Shown one piece after another: positions 33,559-41,407 of a stretch of 64,000 bases of DNA. Origin of the DNA: Candidatus Ribeiella danica (GTDB lineage: Bacteria; Chloroflexota; Chloroflexia; Chloroflexales; Roseiflexaceae). The position numbers and the translations under genes are program-made. The stretch lies in the NCBI GenBank assembly GCA_016717335.1, contig JADKFS010000011.1, forward strand, positions 124,001 through 188,000. The letters run 5' to 3'. Under the pieces are notes generated by a model. That model made no database searches. It had not been told where the DNA came from and saw only the letters and a list, made by a program, of their open reading frames with translations. Numbering within the stretch: position 1 is the stretch's first letter; each line of letters begins with the position of its first letter.

Positions 33559-33999
33559 ATGAAAATACTCCTCATCCACGGCCCCAACCTCAACATGCTC
33601 GGCCGGCGCGAGCCGGCGATCTACGGGCGCATGACCCTGGCCGAGATCGACGCCGCCGTGCGCGAGCGGGCCGCCGCGGCCGGCGCCACGCTGCTGGCGC
33701 TGCAGTCGAACCACGAGGGCGCGCTGATCGACTTCCTGCAGGCCGAGGGCTGGGACGCCGACGGCATCATCATCAACCCCGGCGCGCTGACGCACTACGG
33801 CCTTGCGCTGCGCGACGCGCTGGCGAGCCTGGCCGCCCCGATCGTCGAGGTCCACCTCTCGAACGTCTACAGGCGCGAGCCGTTCCGCCACACCTCGGTG
33901 GTCGCGCCGGTCGCCGCCGGGCAGATCGCCGGGCTGGGCTGGCGCGGCTACCTGCTGGCGCTCGATTGGCTGCTCGCCAGAGACGAGCCCGGCTCGTAG
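33559..33999 (+). CDS. aroQ: 3-dehydroquinate dehydratase, type II
   Basis: A 146-residue enzyme of the shikimate pathway converting 3-dehydroquinate to 3-dehydroshikimate. Type II signatures: GPNLNMLGRREPAIYG with catalytic Y22, NPGALTHY (N73, H79), and VEVHLSNVYRREPFRH with catalytic H99. Length is typical of the dodecameric type II family. The frame is open upstream through repeat DNA; the ATG at 33559 begins the conserved MKILLIHGPN. No other aro genes are adjacent; efp follows ~315 bp downstream after a compound repeat. Confidence 0.95.
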   Translation: MKILLIHGPNLNMLGRREPAIYGRMTLAEIDAAVRERAAAAGATLLALQSNHEGALIDFLQAEGWDADGIIINPGALTHYGLALRDALASLAAPIVEVHLSNVYRREPFRHTSVVAPVAAGQIAGLGWRGYLLALDWLLARDEPGS

Positions 34000-34074
34000 C
34001 GCGTTGGCTGCCTTTCCCCTATCTCCCTTTTGGGAGTGGATTCTTTCGCCCATGGCGCGGTGATGCAACATCTT

Positions 34075-34214
34075 TGACCCCACCCCTTGCCCCTCCCCTG
34101 GAAGGGGAGGGGGAATAGATCTGGCGTCGTGGTGTGCCCGCTCCGCGAGCGCACCACGACGCCGACAAGAATCCCCCCTCTCCCGCGCGGGAGAGGGGGG
34201 CAGGGGGGTGAGGG
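34075..34214. repeat. Compound three-hairpin repeat, copy R8
   Basis: TTGACCCCACCCC, CCCCTCCCC hairpin, central palindrome 34123-34141 / 34145-34163 (loop TCC, two transition mismatches), GACAAGAATCCCCCC link, CCCCTCTCCC hairpin and GGCAGGGGGGTGAGGGC. It lies between aroQ and efp. Confidence 0.75.
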
Positions 34215-34256
34215 CTGCCGAGCTAACATCCACAGTTCTTGGTCCCTGGGGACCTA

Positions 34257-34265
34257 TGTTATAAT
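34257..34265 (+). promoter_or_regulatory. efp promoter, extended -10
   Basis: TGTTATAAT (TG-n-TATAAT) with TATAAT at 34260-34265; TTGGTC 15 bp upstream is a weak -35. It lies 50 bp before the efp start. Confidence 0.65.
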
Positions 34266-34314
34266 GGCCGCTTGACGCATTCGGGCAGCATACGCGTGAG
34301 GAGCTTCCGACAGC

Positions 34315-34872
34315 ATGATTTCCACCGGCGAGCTAAAAAAAGGGCTGACGATCATTCACGACGGCGAGCTGATGCGAATCGTCGACTACCAACACGTCAA
34401 GCAGGGCCGCGGCAGCGCGTACGTCCGCATGACGCTGCGCAACGTCCGCAGCGGCGCGACGGTCAACACGACCGTGCAGGCCGGCGAGAAGTTCCCGGTC
34501 GCCGAGCTCGAGAAGAAGACCGTCCAGTTCCTCTACCGCGAGGACGATACGTTCTACTTCATGGACACCGCCACCTACGACCAGCCGGCCGTCGGGCTCG
34601 ACGTGGTCGGGAGCGCCGCCAGCTACCTCAAGGAGAACGAGCAGGTCGACCTGCTGACCTACGAGGGCGAGGTGCTCGACCTGGCCCTGCCGCCCAACGT
34701 CGTCCTGCGGGTCGAGCAGACCGAGCCGGGCTACAAGGGCGACACGGCCTCGGGCGCGGTCAAGCCCGCGATCATGGAGACGGGGCTGCGCGTGATCGTG
34801 CCGCTGTTCATCGAGCAGGGCGACGAGCTGCGGATTGACACGCGCACCGGCGGCTATATCGAGCGAGCGTGA
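34315..34872 (+). CDS. efp: Elongation factor P
   Basis: A 185-residue translation factor that relieves ribosome stalling at polyproline. The three-domain pattern is intact: MISTGELKKGLTIIHDGELM, FQH-type loop DYQHVKQGRGSAYVRM, central YREDDTFYFMDTATYDQ and C-terminal DTRTGGYIERA. The tip residue normally modified (K32 in the Bacillus-type protein) is R32 here, in KQGRGSA. Arginine at this site is the hallmark of EarP-rhamnosylated EF-P, but the rest resembles the Bacillus form, and no earP or epm gene is visible. The start is the ATG at 34315 behind an extended -10 promoter. accB follows after a short inverted repeat and may share the transcript. Confidence 0.95.
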   Translation: MISTGELKKGLTIIHDGELMRIVDYQHVKQGRGSAYVRMTLRNVRSGATVNTTVQAGEKFPVAELEKKTVQFLYREDDTFYFMDTATYDQPAVGLDVVGSAASYLKENEQVDLLTYEGEVLDLALPPNVVLRVEQTEPGYKGDTASGAVKPAIMETGLRVIVPLFIEQGDELRIDTRTGGYIERA

Positions 34873-34930
34873 CAGTCGGCAGCCAGCAGTCGGCAGTAAC
34901 CGCTTGGGCTGCCGGCTGCCGACTGCCTGC
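34873..34930. repeat. Inverted short-word repeat between efp and accB
   Basis: CAGTCGGCAGCCAGCAGTCG (34873 onward) pairs with GCTGCCGGCTGCCGACTGCC (34909 onward) around CAGTAACCGCTTGGG, forming a long imperfect hairpin. Confidence 0.65.
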
Positions 34931-34956
34931 TTGGACATGAGGGGAGAGCAGAATCT

Positions 34957-35523
34957 ATGGCCGACCGCGCGGGCGAGCAGCACGATCCGGAGGAGAACGA
35001 CGAGTTCGGCCTGGGCGCGCTGCGTGAGGTGCTTCGCCTGATCAGCGAGACTGACATCAGCGAGATCAAGATCGAGCGCGGCGGCTCCAAGCTGCATATT
35101 CGCCGCGGGGTGGCGCAGCCGGCCAGCCCCGGCACAGCGCAGTTCCTGGTGACGCCGTCGCTCGCGGCCGCGCTGCCCTCGGCGGTCCACTCGCCGCTGC
35201 CGCCGATCGCGCCGTTCCACCAGTATGGCCCGATCGCGCAGGGCGAAGGGCCGGCTGCCCCCGCTGCCGACGCGCCGGCGGCCGGCCAGCCGATCACCTC
35301 GCCGATGGTCGGCACCTTCTTCTCCGCGCCGTCGCCCAAGGACACGCCCTACATTCACGAGGGCGACATCATCCAGCCGGGCGACCGGGTCGGCATCGTC
35401 GAGGCGATGAAGATGATGAACGAGATCGAGTCCGAGATCGGCGGCAAGGTCGTGAAAATCCTGGTGAATAACGGCCAGCCGGTCGAGTACGGCCAGCCGC
35501 TCATGATCGTAGAGCCCCTGTAG
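34957..35523 (+). CDS. accB: Biotin carboxyl carrier protein of acetyl-CoA carboxylase
   Basis: A 188-residue carrier of the acetyl-CoA carboxylase complex. The N-terminal part (~18-50) matches BCCP helix-strand (LREVLRLISETDISEIKIER, GGSKLHIRRG), followed by a Pro/Ala linker (~70-112). The biotinyl domain begins ITSPMVGTFF and contains the biotin site EAMKMMNEIE with K152, and the thumb region PSPKDTPYIHEGD typical of AccB. It ends IVEPL. accC is not adjacent, unlike many genomes; xseA follows 67 bp downstream. Confidence 0.95.
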   Translation: MADRAGEQHDPEENDEFGLGALREVLRLISETDISEIKIERGGSKLHIRRGVAQPASPGTAQFLVTPSLAAALPSAVHSPLPPIAPFHQYGPIAQGEGPAAPAADAPAAGQPITSPMVGTFFSAPSPKDTPYIHEGDIIQPGDRVGIVEAMKMMNEIESEIGGKVVKILVNNGQPVEYGQPLMIVEPL

Positions 35524-35586
35524 AGTTTTGAGTTTTGAGTTCATCTCACACCGCAACTCAAAACTCAAAACTCAAAACTCAAAACT
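35523..35586. repeat. GAGTTTT heptamer repeat, inverted arrangement
   Basis: GAGTTTTGAGTTTTGAGTT (35523-35541) is followed by 13 bases and AACTCAAAACTCAAAACTC and more (35555-35586), a near-perfect long hairpin of heptamers that fills the accB-xseA gap and leaves no ribosome binding site for xseA. Confidence 0.85.
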
Positions 35587-35590
35587 TTTT

Positions 35591-36808
35591 ATGCTACGCA
35601 TACTCACCGTCTCTCAGCTCAACACCTACCTGCGCGAGCTGCTCGACTCGGATGAGATCGTCCGCGACATCTGGATCGAGGGCGAGGTCTCGAACTTCGT
35701 CCGCGCCGCCTCGGGCCACTGCTACTTCACCCTCAAGGAGGGCGAGGCCCAGATCAAGTCGGCCTGCTGGCGCACCTACGTGGCGCGCATCCCGGCGATG
35801 CCCTCGAACGGCGACGCCGTGCTGGCGCACGGGCGGGTGGCCTTCTACGAGGCCGGCGGCCAGATCCAGCTGTACGTCGACATGATCCGGCCGGCCGGCG
35901 TCGGCCTGCTGTACGCGCGCTTCGAGGAGCTCAAGGCCCGGCTCGACGCCGAGGGGCTGTTCGACCTGTCGCGCAAGCGCGAGCTGCCGCCGCTGCCGCG
36001 CCGGATCGGCGTGGTCACCTCGCCCACCGGCGCGGCGCTGCAGGATATTCTGAAGGTGCTGCGGCGGCGCTACCCGCTGGCCGAGGTCGTCCTGGCGCCG
36101 TGCAAGGTCCAGGGCGACGGCGCGGCCGAGACGGTGGTCGAGGCGCTGTACGCGTTGTACGAGCAGGACCTGGACGTGATCATCGTCGCGCGCGGCGGCG
36201 GCTCGGCCGAGGACCTGTGGACCTTCAACGAGGAGATCGTCGCGCGCGCGGTCTTCGCCAGCCCGGTGCCGCTGATCAGCGGCGTCGGCCACGAGACCGA
36301 TACGACGATCATCGACTACGTGGCCGACCTGCGCGCGCCGACCCCATCGGCGGCGGCCGAGATGGTCGCGCCCGACGTGGCGGAGCTGGCCGGCGCGATC
36401 GACCTGCTGCACGAGCGGCTCGACGCGGCGGTGCGGCGCCGCCTCGACGATGCGCGCGACGACGTGGAGCTGCTGCGCCGCCGACTCGACCAGCAGTCGC
36501 CCGCGACGCGGCTGCGGCGCGACCGGCAGTCGCTCGACGACCTGCTGCGCCGCGCGACCGCCCGGCTGACCCACGGCGTCGAGCTGCGCCGCGCCTGGCT
36601 CGCAGGCGCGACAGCCCAGCTGGCGACGCTCAGCCCGCTGGCGACGCTCGGCCGCGGCTACGCGGTGGTGCGCCGCTCGGCCGACGGGCGGATCGTGACC
36701 GACCCGGCCCAGGCCGCCCCCGGCGACGCGCTGGTCGTGACCGTGCGCGGCGGCGAGATCGACGCGCGCGTGGAAGACCCTGATTCGCCGGCGCCGGGCA
36801 AACCGTGA
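35591..36808 (+). CDS. xseA: Exodeoxyribonuclease VII large subunit
   Basis: A 405-residue subunit of exonuclease VII, which degrades single-stranded DNA. The N-terminal OB fold has MLRILTVSQLNTYLRELL, VWIEGEVSNF-like DIWIEGEVSNFVRAASGHCY and TLKEGEAQIK. The catalytic region contains PRRIGVVTSPTGAALQDIL, DVIIVARGGGSAEDLWTFN and SGVGHETDTTIIDYVADLRAPTP in full. The C-terminal coiled coil (~270-345) and the LATLGRGYAVVR end are present. The start at 35591 (MLRIL) is set by homology. xseB follows after 180 bp. Confidence 0.95.
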   Translation: MLRILTVSQLNTYLRELLDSDEIVRDIWIEGEVSNFVRAASGHCYFTLKEGEAQIKSACWRTYVARIPAMPSNGDAVLAHGRVAFYEAGGQIQLYVDMIRPAGVGLLYARFEELKARLDAEGLFDLSRKRELPPLPRRIGVVTSPTGAALQDILKVLRRRYPLAEVVLAPCKVQGDGAAETVVEALYALYEQDLDVIIVARGGGSAEDLWTFNEEIVARAVFASPVPLISGVGHETDTTIIDYVADLRAPTPSAAAEMVAPDVAELAGAIDLLHERLDAAVRRRLDDARDDVELLRRRLDQQSPATRLRRDRQSLDDLLRRATARLTHGVELRRAWLAGATAQLATLSPLATLGRGYAVVRRSADGRIVTDPAQAAPGDALVVTVRGGEIDARVEDPDSPAPGKP

Positions 36809-36906
36809 CCTTTAGGCCATTGCAATGCGGCGTGGTCGCGCATACTGTTTGGGTGTACTCCTAAGACAAGGCTTCGCTTGACAGCGATTACTGTATAGTT
36901 GGGGAG

Positions 36907-36933
36907 GTGTGGGGAGGCGAAGCCTCCCCACAC
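36907..36933. repeat. Solitary perfect hairpin with GAA loop
   Basis: 12-nt arms GTGTGGGGAGGC (36907-36918) and complement (36922-36933) around GAA. The triplet loop recalls the central modules of the compound repeats. It lies in the xseA-xseB gap; the TTGACA at 36878 and TATAGT at 36894 are only 10 bp apart and were not accepted as a promoter. Confidence 0.5.
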
Positions 36934-36988
36934 CCCACCCCGAACTGTAAGGCTCGCAAGAACCTTATCATTGTAAAGGGTTCAGCGC

Positions 36989-37216
36989 ATGACCAACCTC
37001 AGCGACAACCCCACCTATGAATCGCTCTACGCCCGCATGCAGGCGATCGTCGCGCGGCTCGAGGCCGGCGAGCTGCCGCTCGAGCAGGCGCTCGCGCTCT
37101 ACGAGGAGGGCGTCGCGGTCGCGGCGGAATGCCAGCGCCTGCTCGACAATGCCGAGCTGCGCATCCAGGAGCTGCAGCCGGGCGCCGGGCCGCGGTCGGC
37201 CGGCTGGGAGGAGTAG
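36989..37216 (+). CDS. xseB: Exodeoxyribonuclease VII small subunit
   Basis: A 75-residue helical protein that binds the coiled coil of XseA. It shows the family pattern YESLYARMQAIVARLEAGEL then PLEQALALYEEGVAVAAEC. Length is standard. It lies downstream of xseA and 6 bp upstream of the next membrane-protein gene. Confidence 0.93.
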   Translation: MTNLSDNPTYESLYARMQAIVARLEAGELPLEQALALYEEGVAVAAECQRLLDNAELRIQELQPGAGPRSAGWEE

Positions 37217-37222
37217 CCGACC

Positions 37223-39142
37223 ATGGTTGCCGAGCAGATACATCGCTACCCGCGCTGGATCACCTGGCTGATCGAGCTGCTGAGCACGCTGGCCGTCGGC
37301 ATCGCGCTGGTGCGCTTCGCCCGCGACCTGCTCATGCTGCTGTGGACCACAGTCGGGATCGACACCACGCTGCTCGGGCGCGTGCCCTACCTCCCCGAGG
37401 TCGTGCGCGCGATCAGCGACAGCGCGCCGCTGCCGCGCGCCGAGGTTGGCGGCGACAAGACGCTGCTGCTGATCATGGCGCTCGGCCAGCTCCTGCCCGC
37501 GCTCGGCTGGCTGGCGCTGGCGCTGCTGCTGGCGCTGCTGCTGCGCAATAGCCTGCCGACCATTCGCACCAGCCCGCGCGGCATGCTGGTCGAGTTCGCG
37601 GGCGGCTGGCTGCCGGTGCCCTGGGAGACGCTGCGCGCGATCAAGGTCACCGAGGACCTGGCCGCCGAGCGCTTCGTGCTGCTGGCCGAGGCCGACCGCA
37701 AGCAGCTGACCGGCTGGCACCGCTTCTACAGCCTGCTGTACCGCCTCGGCTTCGGCCGCAGCTTCCTGATCATCTCGGCGATCAGCGACTTTCAGAATCT
37801 GATCAAGACGCTGCTCAGCGAGACTGACCGTGTCGCGCGGGTGCTCGAGAACGTCAAGCCGGCCCGGCTCCAGGAGGATGCCTCGTCGCCGCTGTTCCGC
37901 CTGCTGCTCAGCCCGGCGTCGTTCTTCAGCCGGCGGGCCAAGGACGAGGCATCGGCGACGCCCGCGCCGAGCGTGACCGGCCGCGAGACCCTGCGCGGCA
38001 GCTACCCGCCCCGCATCAGCGCGCTGTTCAGCTGGGGCACTCTGCTGCTGGCCGCGCTGCTGGTCGTGCGCTACGCGATCGGCTGGCTCAAGTTCCTCGC
38101 GCTGACCTTCCCGGCACTCCAGTCGCTGCCGGTGTTCGACCGGCTCGATCTGCGCGTGCTGCCGGCCAACTGGTGGCTGCTGGTGGCTGCGCACCTGCTG
38201 CTGATCGGCCTGGCCTGGCTGCTGGCCGGCCTGCGCAACCTGCTGCCCGACTTGGAGGCGCGCAGCGAGGGGCTGGCGGTGCGGCATTTCGGGCGCTGGC
38301 TGGTCGTGCCGTGGGCGTCGATCGCCTCGATCAAGGTGACCGAGCTCTCGGAGGAGTCGCGGATCGTCCTGATCCAGGCGTCGCGCGGGCTGCCGTCCTC
38401 CAAGCGGCTGAGCAGCCTGATCTACGAGGGCGGCCTCAGGCCGGGCGTGCTCGTCACCTCGGCGCTCTCGAACTTCGAAGCGGTGCTGCAGCGCATCGTG
38501 CTCGAGGTCACGCGCCACTCCGAGCAGGCCGCGCCGGCCGAAAAGCCGATCCTCCAGAGCGACGCGCGATCCAACCTGCTGCTGCTCAGCTTCCGCTCCA
38601 GCGCCGCGCTCGACAAGCTCGTGGCCGAGAGCCGCGCCGACCCGTCCACCAAGGTTCTGGAGTCGCGCCGGCTGCTGCGCACCGCCGGGATCATGGCCTG
38701 GCTGGCCCTACCGCCGGCGCTGCTGCTGCTCGGCGACCGCGCGATCCAGCAGGGCGTTCTGCCGAACGCGGCCCTGCTGATCAGCGCGCTGGTGCTGTTC
38801 GTGCTCACTATGCTGGAGTGGCCGCTAGTCGGGCTCTCGCTGACCACGCTCGACGACGCGACCGGCGGCGGCGAAGAGGGCAACCGCGCGTTCTACCTCT
38901 ACCCGATCATCCAGCTGCCGCGCCTGCTGCCGCAGGTCGGCGCGGTTGTGCTCGTGCTGCTGGGCGTGCCGATCCTGCCGGTGCTGCTCTGGCTCGCGGC
39001 GATCGTCTGGTCGTTCCTGCTGGCGGCCGCCCTGTGCGAGGAGCTCTACGACTGGCGCGGCGGCCAGCTGTTCGCCGGCGGACTCATCCCCGTTGTCTTC
39101 CAGCTCCTGATCCTCCTCGCGTACCTGCTCGTCAGCCGCTAG
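37223..39142 (+). CDS. Polytopic membrane protein with two PH-like domains
   Basis: A 639-residue integral membrane protein. Membrane helices occur near 14-45, 80-107, 270-300, 315-340, 495-515, 520-545 and 575-635. Between them lie two similar soluble segments: residues ~115-210 (GGWLPVPWETLRAIKVTE, RSFLIISAISDFQNLIKTLL) and ~338-435 (GRWLVVPWASIASIKVTE, PGVLVTSALSNFEAVLQRIV). Their order, W-L-x-V-P-W and I-K-V-T-E motifs look like bacterial PH-domain (DUF304-like) repeats, so the protein probably arose by internal duplication. Function unknown. It follows xseB directly and may share its transcript. Confidence 0.75.
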   Translation: MVAEQIHRYPRWITWLIELLSTLAVGIALVRFARDLLMLLWTTVGIDTTLLGRVPYLPEVVRAISDSAPLPRAEVGGDKTLLLIMALGQLLPALGWLALALLLALLLRNSLPTIRTSPRGMLVEFAGGWLPVPWETLRAIKVTEDLAAERFVLLAEADRKQLTGWHRFYSLLYRLGFGRSFLIISAISDFQNLIKTLLSETDRVARVLENVKPARLQEDASSPLFRLLLSPASFFSRRAKDEASATPAPSVTGRETLRGSYPPRISALFSWGTLLLAALLVVRYAIGWLKFLALTFPALQSLPVFDRLDLRVLPANWWLLVAAHLLLIGLAWLLAGLRNLLPDLEARSEGLAVRHFGRWLVVPWASIASIKVTELSEESRIVLIQASRGLPSSKRLSSLIYEGGLRPGVLVTSALSNFEAVLQRIVLEVTRHSEQAAPAEKPILQSDARSNLLLLSFRSSAALDKLVAESRADPSTKVLESRRLLRTAGIMAWLALPPALLLLGDRAIQQGVLPNAALLISALVLFVLTMLEWPLVGLSLTTLDDATGGGEEGNRAFYLYPIIQLPRLLPQVGAVVLVLLGVPILPVLLWLAAIVWSFLLAAALCEELYDWRGGQLFAGGLIPVVFQLLILLAYLLVSR

Positions 39143-39286
39143 CGCGATCCCACAGTAAAGAATCCGCGAATTGCGCGAATATAGCGCGCGCTGCGCTGAA
39201 AACGAACGTTTGGATGGGGTTTTGGGCAGGGCGAAGCCCACCCCCGCCTGCGGGGCACGGGGGCGCAGCCCCAACCAGCGCAAGCT
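39143..39286. repeat. GC-rich hairpin repeats upstream of the glutaredoxin gene
   Basis: Contains GGGTTTTGGGCAGGGCGAAG with CCCACCCCCGCC, and GGGGGCGCAGCCCC, resembling the units of the tandem repeat at 2029-2290 and the end of the dispersed repeat. No gene. Confidence 0.5.
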
Positions 39287-39312
39287 GTAAAAATATGGTA
39301 TACTATTTTTAC
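39287..39312. promoter_or_regulatory. Operator-like palindrome over an extended -10 promoter
   Basis: Perfect inverted arms GTAAAAATA (39287-39295) and TATTTTTAC (39304-39312) with 8-bp centre TGGTATAC. The centre and arm together contain TGGTATACT, an extended -10 (TATACT at 39299-39304), 56 bp before the glutaredoxin-like gene. A repressor bound here would block initiation. Confidence 0.65.
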
Positions 39313-39367
39313 CTAAGATACCCACCGGGGGTATGGGGGATCATCCTAGCTTGAGGTCAATCGAACC

Positions 39368-39622
39368 ATGGAAAAGACGTCTATCACGGTCTACGGCACA
39401 TCCTGGTGCGGCGACTGCAGGCGCGCGCTGCGGCTGCTCGATCAGCACGAGGTGACATACGATTATATCAATATAGAGACCGATGACGCGGCGCGCAGCT
39501 ATGTCGAGCAGGTCAACCGCGGCTACCAGAGTGTGCCGACGATCTTGTTTCCCGACGGGTCGATCCTCGTCGAGCCGTCGAACGCCGCGCTGGCCCAGAA
39601 GCTGGCGGCGCTGAGCGGCTAG
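39368..39622 (+). CDS. Glutaredoxin-like (mycoredoxin-type) protein
   Basis: An 84-residue thioredoxin-fold protein. Active site C14-G-D-C17 (TSWCGDC), cis-proline region SVPTILFPDGS and a typical beta-alpha-beta start (ITVYGTSWCGDCRRALRLLD). CGDC differs from the CPYC of classical glutaredoxins and the CGYC of mycoredoxins. It probably reduces mixed disulfides or transfers electrons to a peroxidase; partner unknown. It is monocistronic between its own promoter and a bidirectional terminator. Confidence 0.88.
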   Translation: MEKTSITVYGTSWCGDCRRALRLLDQHEVTYDYINIETDDAARSYVEQVNRGYQSVPTILFPDGSILVEPSNAALAQKLAALSG

Positions 39623-39649
39623 ACCGAGCGCCACGAGCCGAGATGTGAA

Positions 39650-39682
39650 AACCGAGGACCGCCTCATGGCCGGTCCTCGGTT
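39650..39682. terminator. Bidirectional terminator between glutaredoxin-like gene and purA
   Basis: Perfect 12-nt arms AACCGAGGACCG (39650-39661) and CGGTCCTCGGTT (39671-39682), 9-nt loop, followed on the plus strand by CTTGTTTCT. It lies between convergent genes. Confidence 0.75.
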
Positions 39683-39720
39683 CTTGTTTCTGGCCGCCCG
39701 GCCATCGAGTGGCTCGCCGC

Positions 39721-41013
39721 CTAGAACAGCGCGTTGACCTCGACGATCTGCTCGCGGCCCGGGCCGACCGAGACCATGCCGATCCGCGCGCCGACCAGCT
39801 CGCACAGGCGCGCCACGTAGTCCTGCGCGGCCGCCGGTAGCTGGTCGAACCGCCGCACGCCGCTGGTCGGCTGCTTCCAGCCCGGCATCTCTTCGTAGAT
39901 CGGCTCGACCCGGCCAAGAATGCTGATATTCGACGGCGGATAGTCGAGCTTGGCATCGTGCAGCTGGTAGCCGGTGCAGATCTTGATTCGATCGAGCGTG
40001 TCCAGCACGTCGAGCTTGGTCAACACCACCGTGTCGATGCCGTTGATCTGCGCCGCGTAGCGCGCCAGCACCGCGTCGAACCAGCCGACGCGCCGCAGGC
40101 GGCCGGTGGTCGTGCCGACCTCGGCCCAGGGAGTGCCGAGCTGCCGCAGCACCTCGGCCGCCGTGCCGCTCACCTCGGTGGGAAATGGCCCCTCGCCGAC
40201 CCGCGTGGCGTAGGCCTTGTAGACGCCCACGACCGAGCTGAGCCGGGTCGGGCCGATCCCGGCGCCCTGGCTGGCGCCCGCGGCGCCCGGCGGCGACGAG
40301 GTGACGAACGGGTAGGTGCCGTGGTCGACGTCCAGCAGCGCCCCCTGCGCGCCCTCGAGCAGGATCGGCACGTCCTTGTCCAGCGCGCGCGAGATAATCG
40401 GGTGGGTGTCGGTCACGTGGTCGGCCAGCTTGCGGCCGTACTCGGTGTAGCGCAGGTAGATCTCGTGCAGCGAGAGCGGCGGGGCATTGTAGACCGCGGT
40501 CAGCAGCTTATTCTTCACATCGAGCACCTGGCGCAGGCGCTTCAGCAGCGTCTCCTCGTGCAGCAGGTCGCCCATGCGGATGCCGATGCGCGACATCTTA
40601 TCGGCGTAGGCCGGCCCAATGCCGCGGCCGGTAGTGCCGATCTTGTTGTCGCCGCGCAGCGTCTCATCGTACTGATCCTGCTGCAGGTGGTACGGCATAA
40701 TCACGTGCGCCCGCTCGCTGATGAACAGCTTGGAGATGTTGATCCCTTTGGACTGTAGATCCGCCAGCTCCTGGAGCAGGGCCGCCGGGTCGATCACAAC
40801 CCCGCTGCCGATCACGTTGATCGTGCTCGGATCGAAAATGCCGGAGGGAACGACGTGCAGCTTGAACGCGCCGCGCTCGTTGACGACCGTGTGGCCGGCG
40901 TTGTTGCCGCCGCCGTAGCGGATCACCAAGCGCGCCCGCTCGGCCAGCAGATCGACAACGTGCCCCTTGCCCTCGTCGCCCCACTGGGCCCCGATAACTG
41001 CGACGACCGGCAT
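39721..41013 (-). CDS. purA: Adenylosuccinate synthetase
   Basis: A 430-residue enzyme making adenylosuccinate from IMP, aspartate and GTP, the first step of AMP synthesis. Signatures: QWGDEGKG (10-17), RYGGGNNAGHTV, the IMP-binding TTGRGIGPAYADK, EGAQGALLDVDHGTYPFVTSS, and TTTGRLRRVGWFD. Length is typical. The start at 41013 begins the conserved MPVVAVIGAQWG and has AAAGGGG upstream; the 12 codons before it in frame are not conserved. It is transcribed divergently from the histidine kinase. Confidence 0.97.
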   Translation of the reverse strand: MPVVAVIGAQWGDEGKGHVVDLLAERARLVIRYGGGNNAGHTVVNERGAFKLHVVPSGIFDPSTINVIGSGVVIDPAALLQELADLQSKGINISKLFISERAHVIMPYHLQQDQYDETLRGDNKIGTTGRGIGPAYADKMSRIGIRMGDLLHEETLLKRLRQVLDVKNKLLTAVYNAPPLSLHEIYLRYTEYGRKLADHVTDTHPIISRALDKDVPILLEGAQGALLDVDHGTYPFVTSSPPGAAGASQGAGIGPTRLSSVVGVYKAYATRVGEGPFPTEVSGTAAEVLRQLGTPWAEVGTTTGRLRRVGWFDAVLARYAAQINGIDTVVLTKLDVLDTLDRIKICTGYQLHDAKLDYPPSNISILGRVEPIYEEMPGWKQPTSGVRRFDQLPAAAQDYVARLCELVGARIGMVSVGPGREQIVEVNALF

Positions 41014-41069
41014 AATAAGCCCCTTTCGATTCCCACGGATGGTGGTCATACTCCAATCAAGCGGTCTCT

Positions 41070-41075
41070 ATTATA
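41070..41075 (-). promoter_or_regulatory. purA -10 box
   Basis: TATAAT on the minus strand, ~57 bp upstream of the purA start. No convincing -35 was seen. Confidence 0.5.
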
Positions 41076-41138
41076 GCGTAACTGCGACATGGCGGTGCGC
41101 GGCCAATGGTCCTGATTAGGGCTATTGCCACGTCTTTT

Positions 41139-41280
41139 TGACCCCACCCCCTGACCCCCGCCCCTGCCAGGGGCGGGGAATGTATCAAGCGCTGGGGTGC
41201 GGTCGCGAAGCGACCGCACCCCAGCGCCATCGATTGAACCCCCTCTCCCGCGTGCGGGAGAGGGGGCAGGGGGTCAGGGT
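41139..41280. repeat. Compound three-hairpin repeat, copy R9
   Basis: TTGACCCCACCCCCTGACC, CCCCGCCCCTGCC hairpin, central palindrome with perfect 18-nt arms (41189-41206 and 41210-41227, loop GAA), ATTGAACCCCCTCTCCC hairpin, GGGGCAGGGGGTCAGGGT. It lies between the divergent promoters of purA and the kinase gene. Confidence 0.78.
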
Positions 41281-41317
41281 CGACTTTGCACGAGCCCTGA
41301 ATTGTCATCTGGGTAAG

Positions 41318-41345
41318 TTGACACCGCACCGCAACGCGCTACAAT
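41318..41345 (+). promoter_or_regulatory. Histidine kinase promoter
   Basis: TTGACA (41318-41323), 16-bp spacer, TACAAT (41340-41345), ~60 bp upstream of the first ATG. Confidence 0.75.
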
Positions 41346-41407
41346 ACAGTGAGCATCTCTGGAGCGCCGAAAATTGCGTCGGCGCGGCACAGCCGATCGC
41401 TGCCGGG

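Noticed and set aside
36878..36899. TTGACA and TATAGT as an xseB promoter
   Set aside because: The boxes are only 10 bp apart, too close for a sigma70-type promoter.
39143..39367. Small RNA or riboswitch upstream of the glutaredoxin-like gene
   Set aside because: The structure there is explained by GC-rich repeats and a promoter palindrome; no known riboswitch consensus was recognised.
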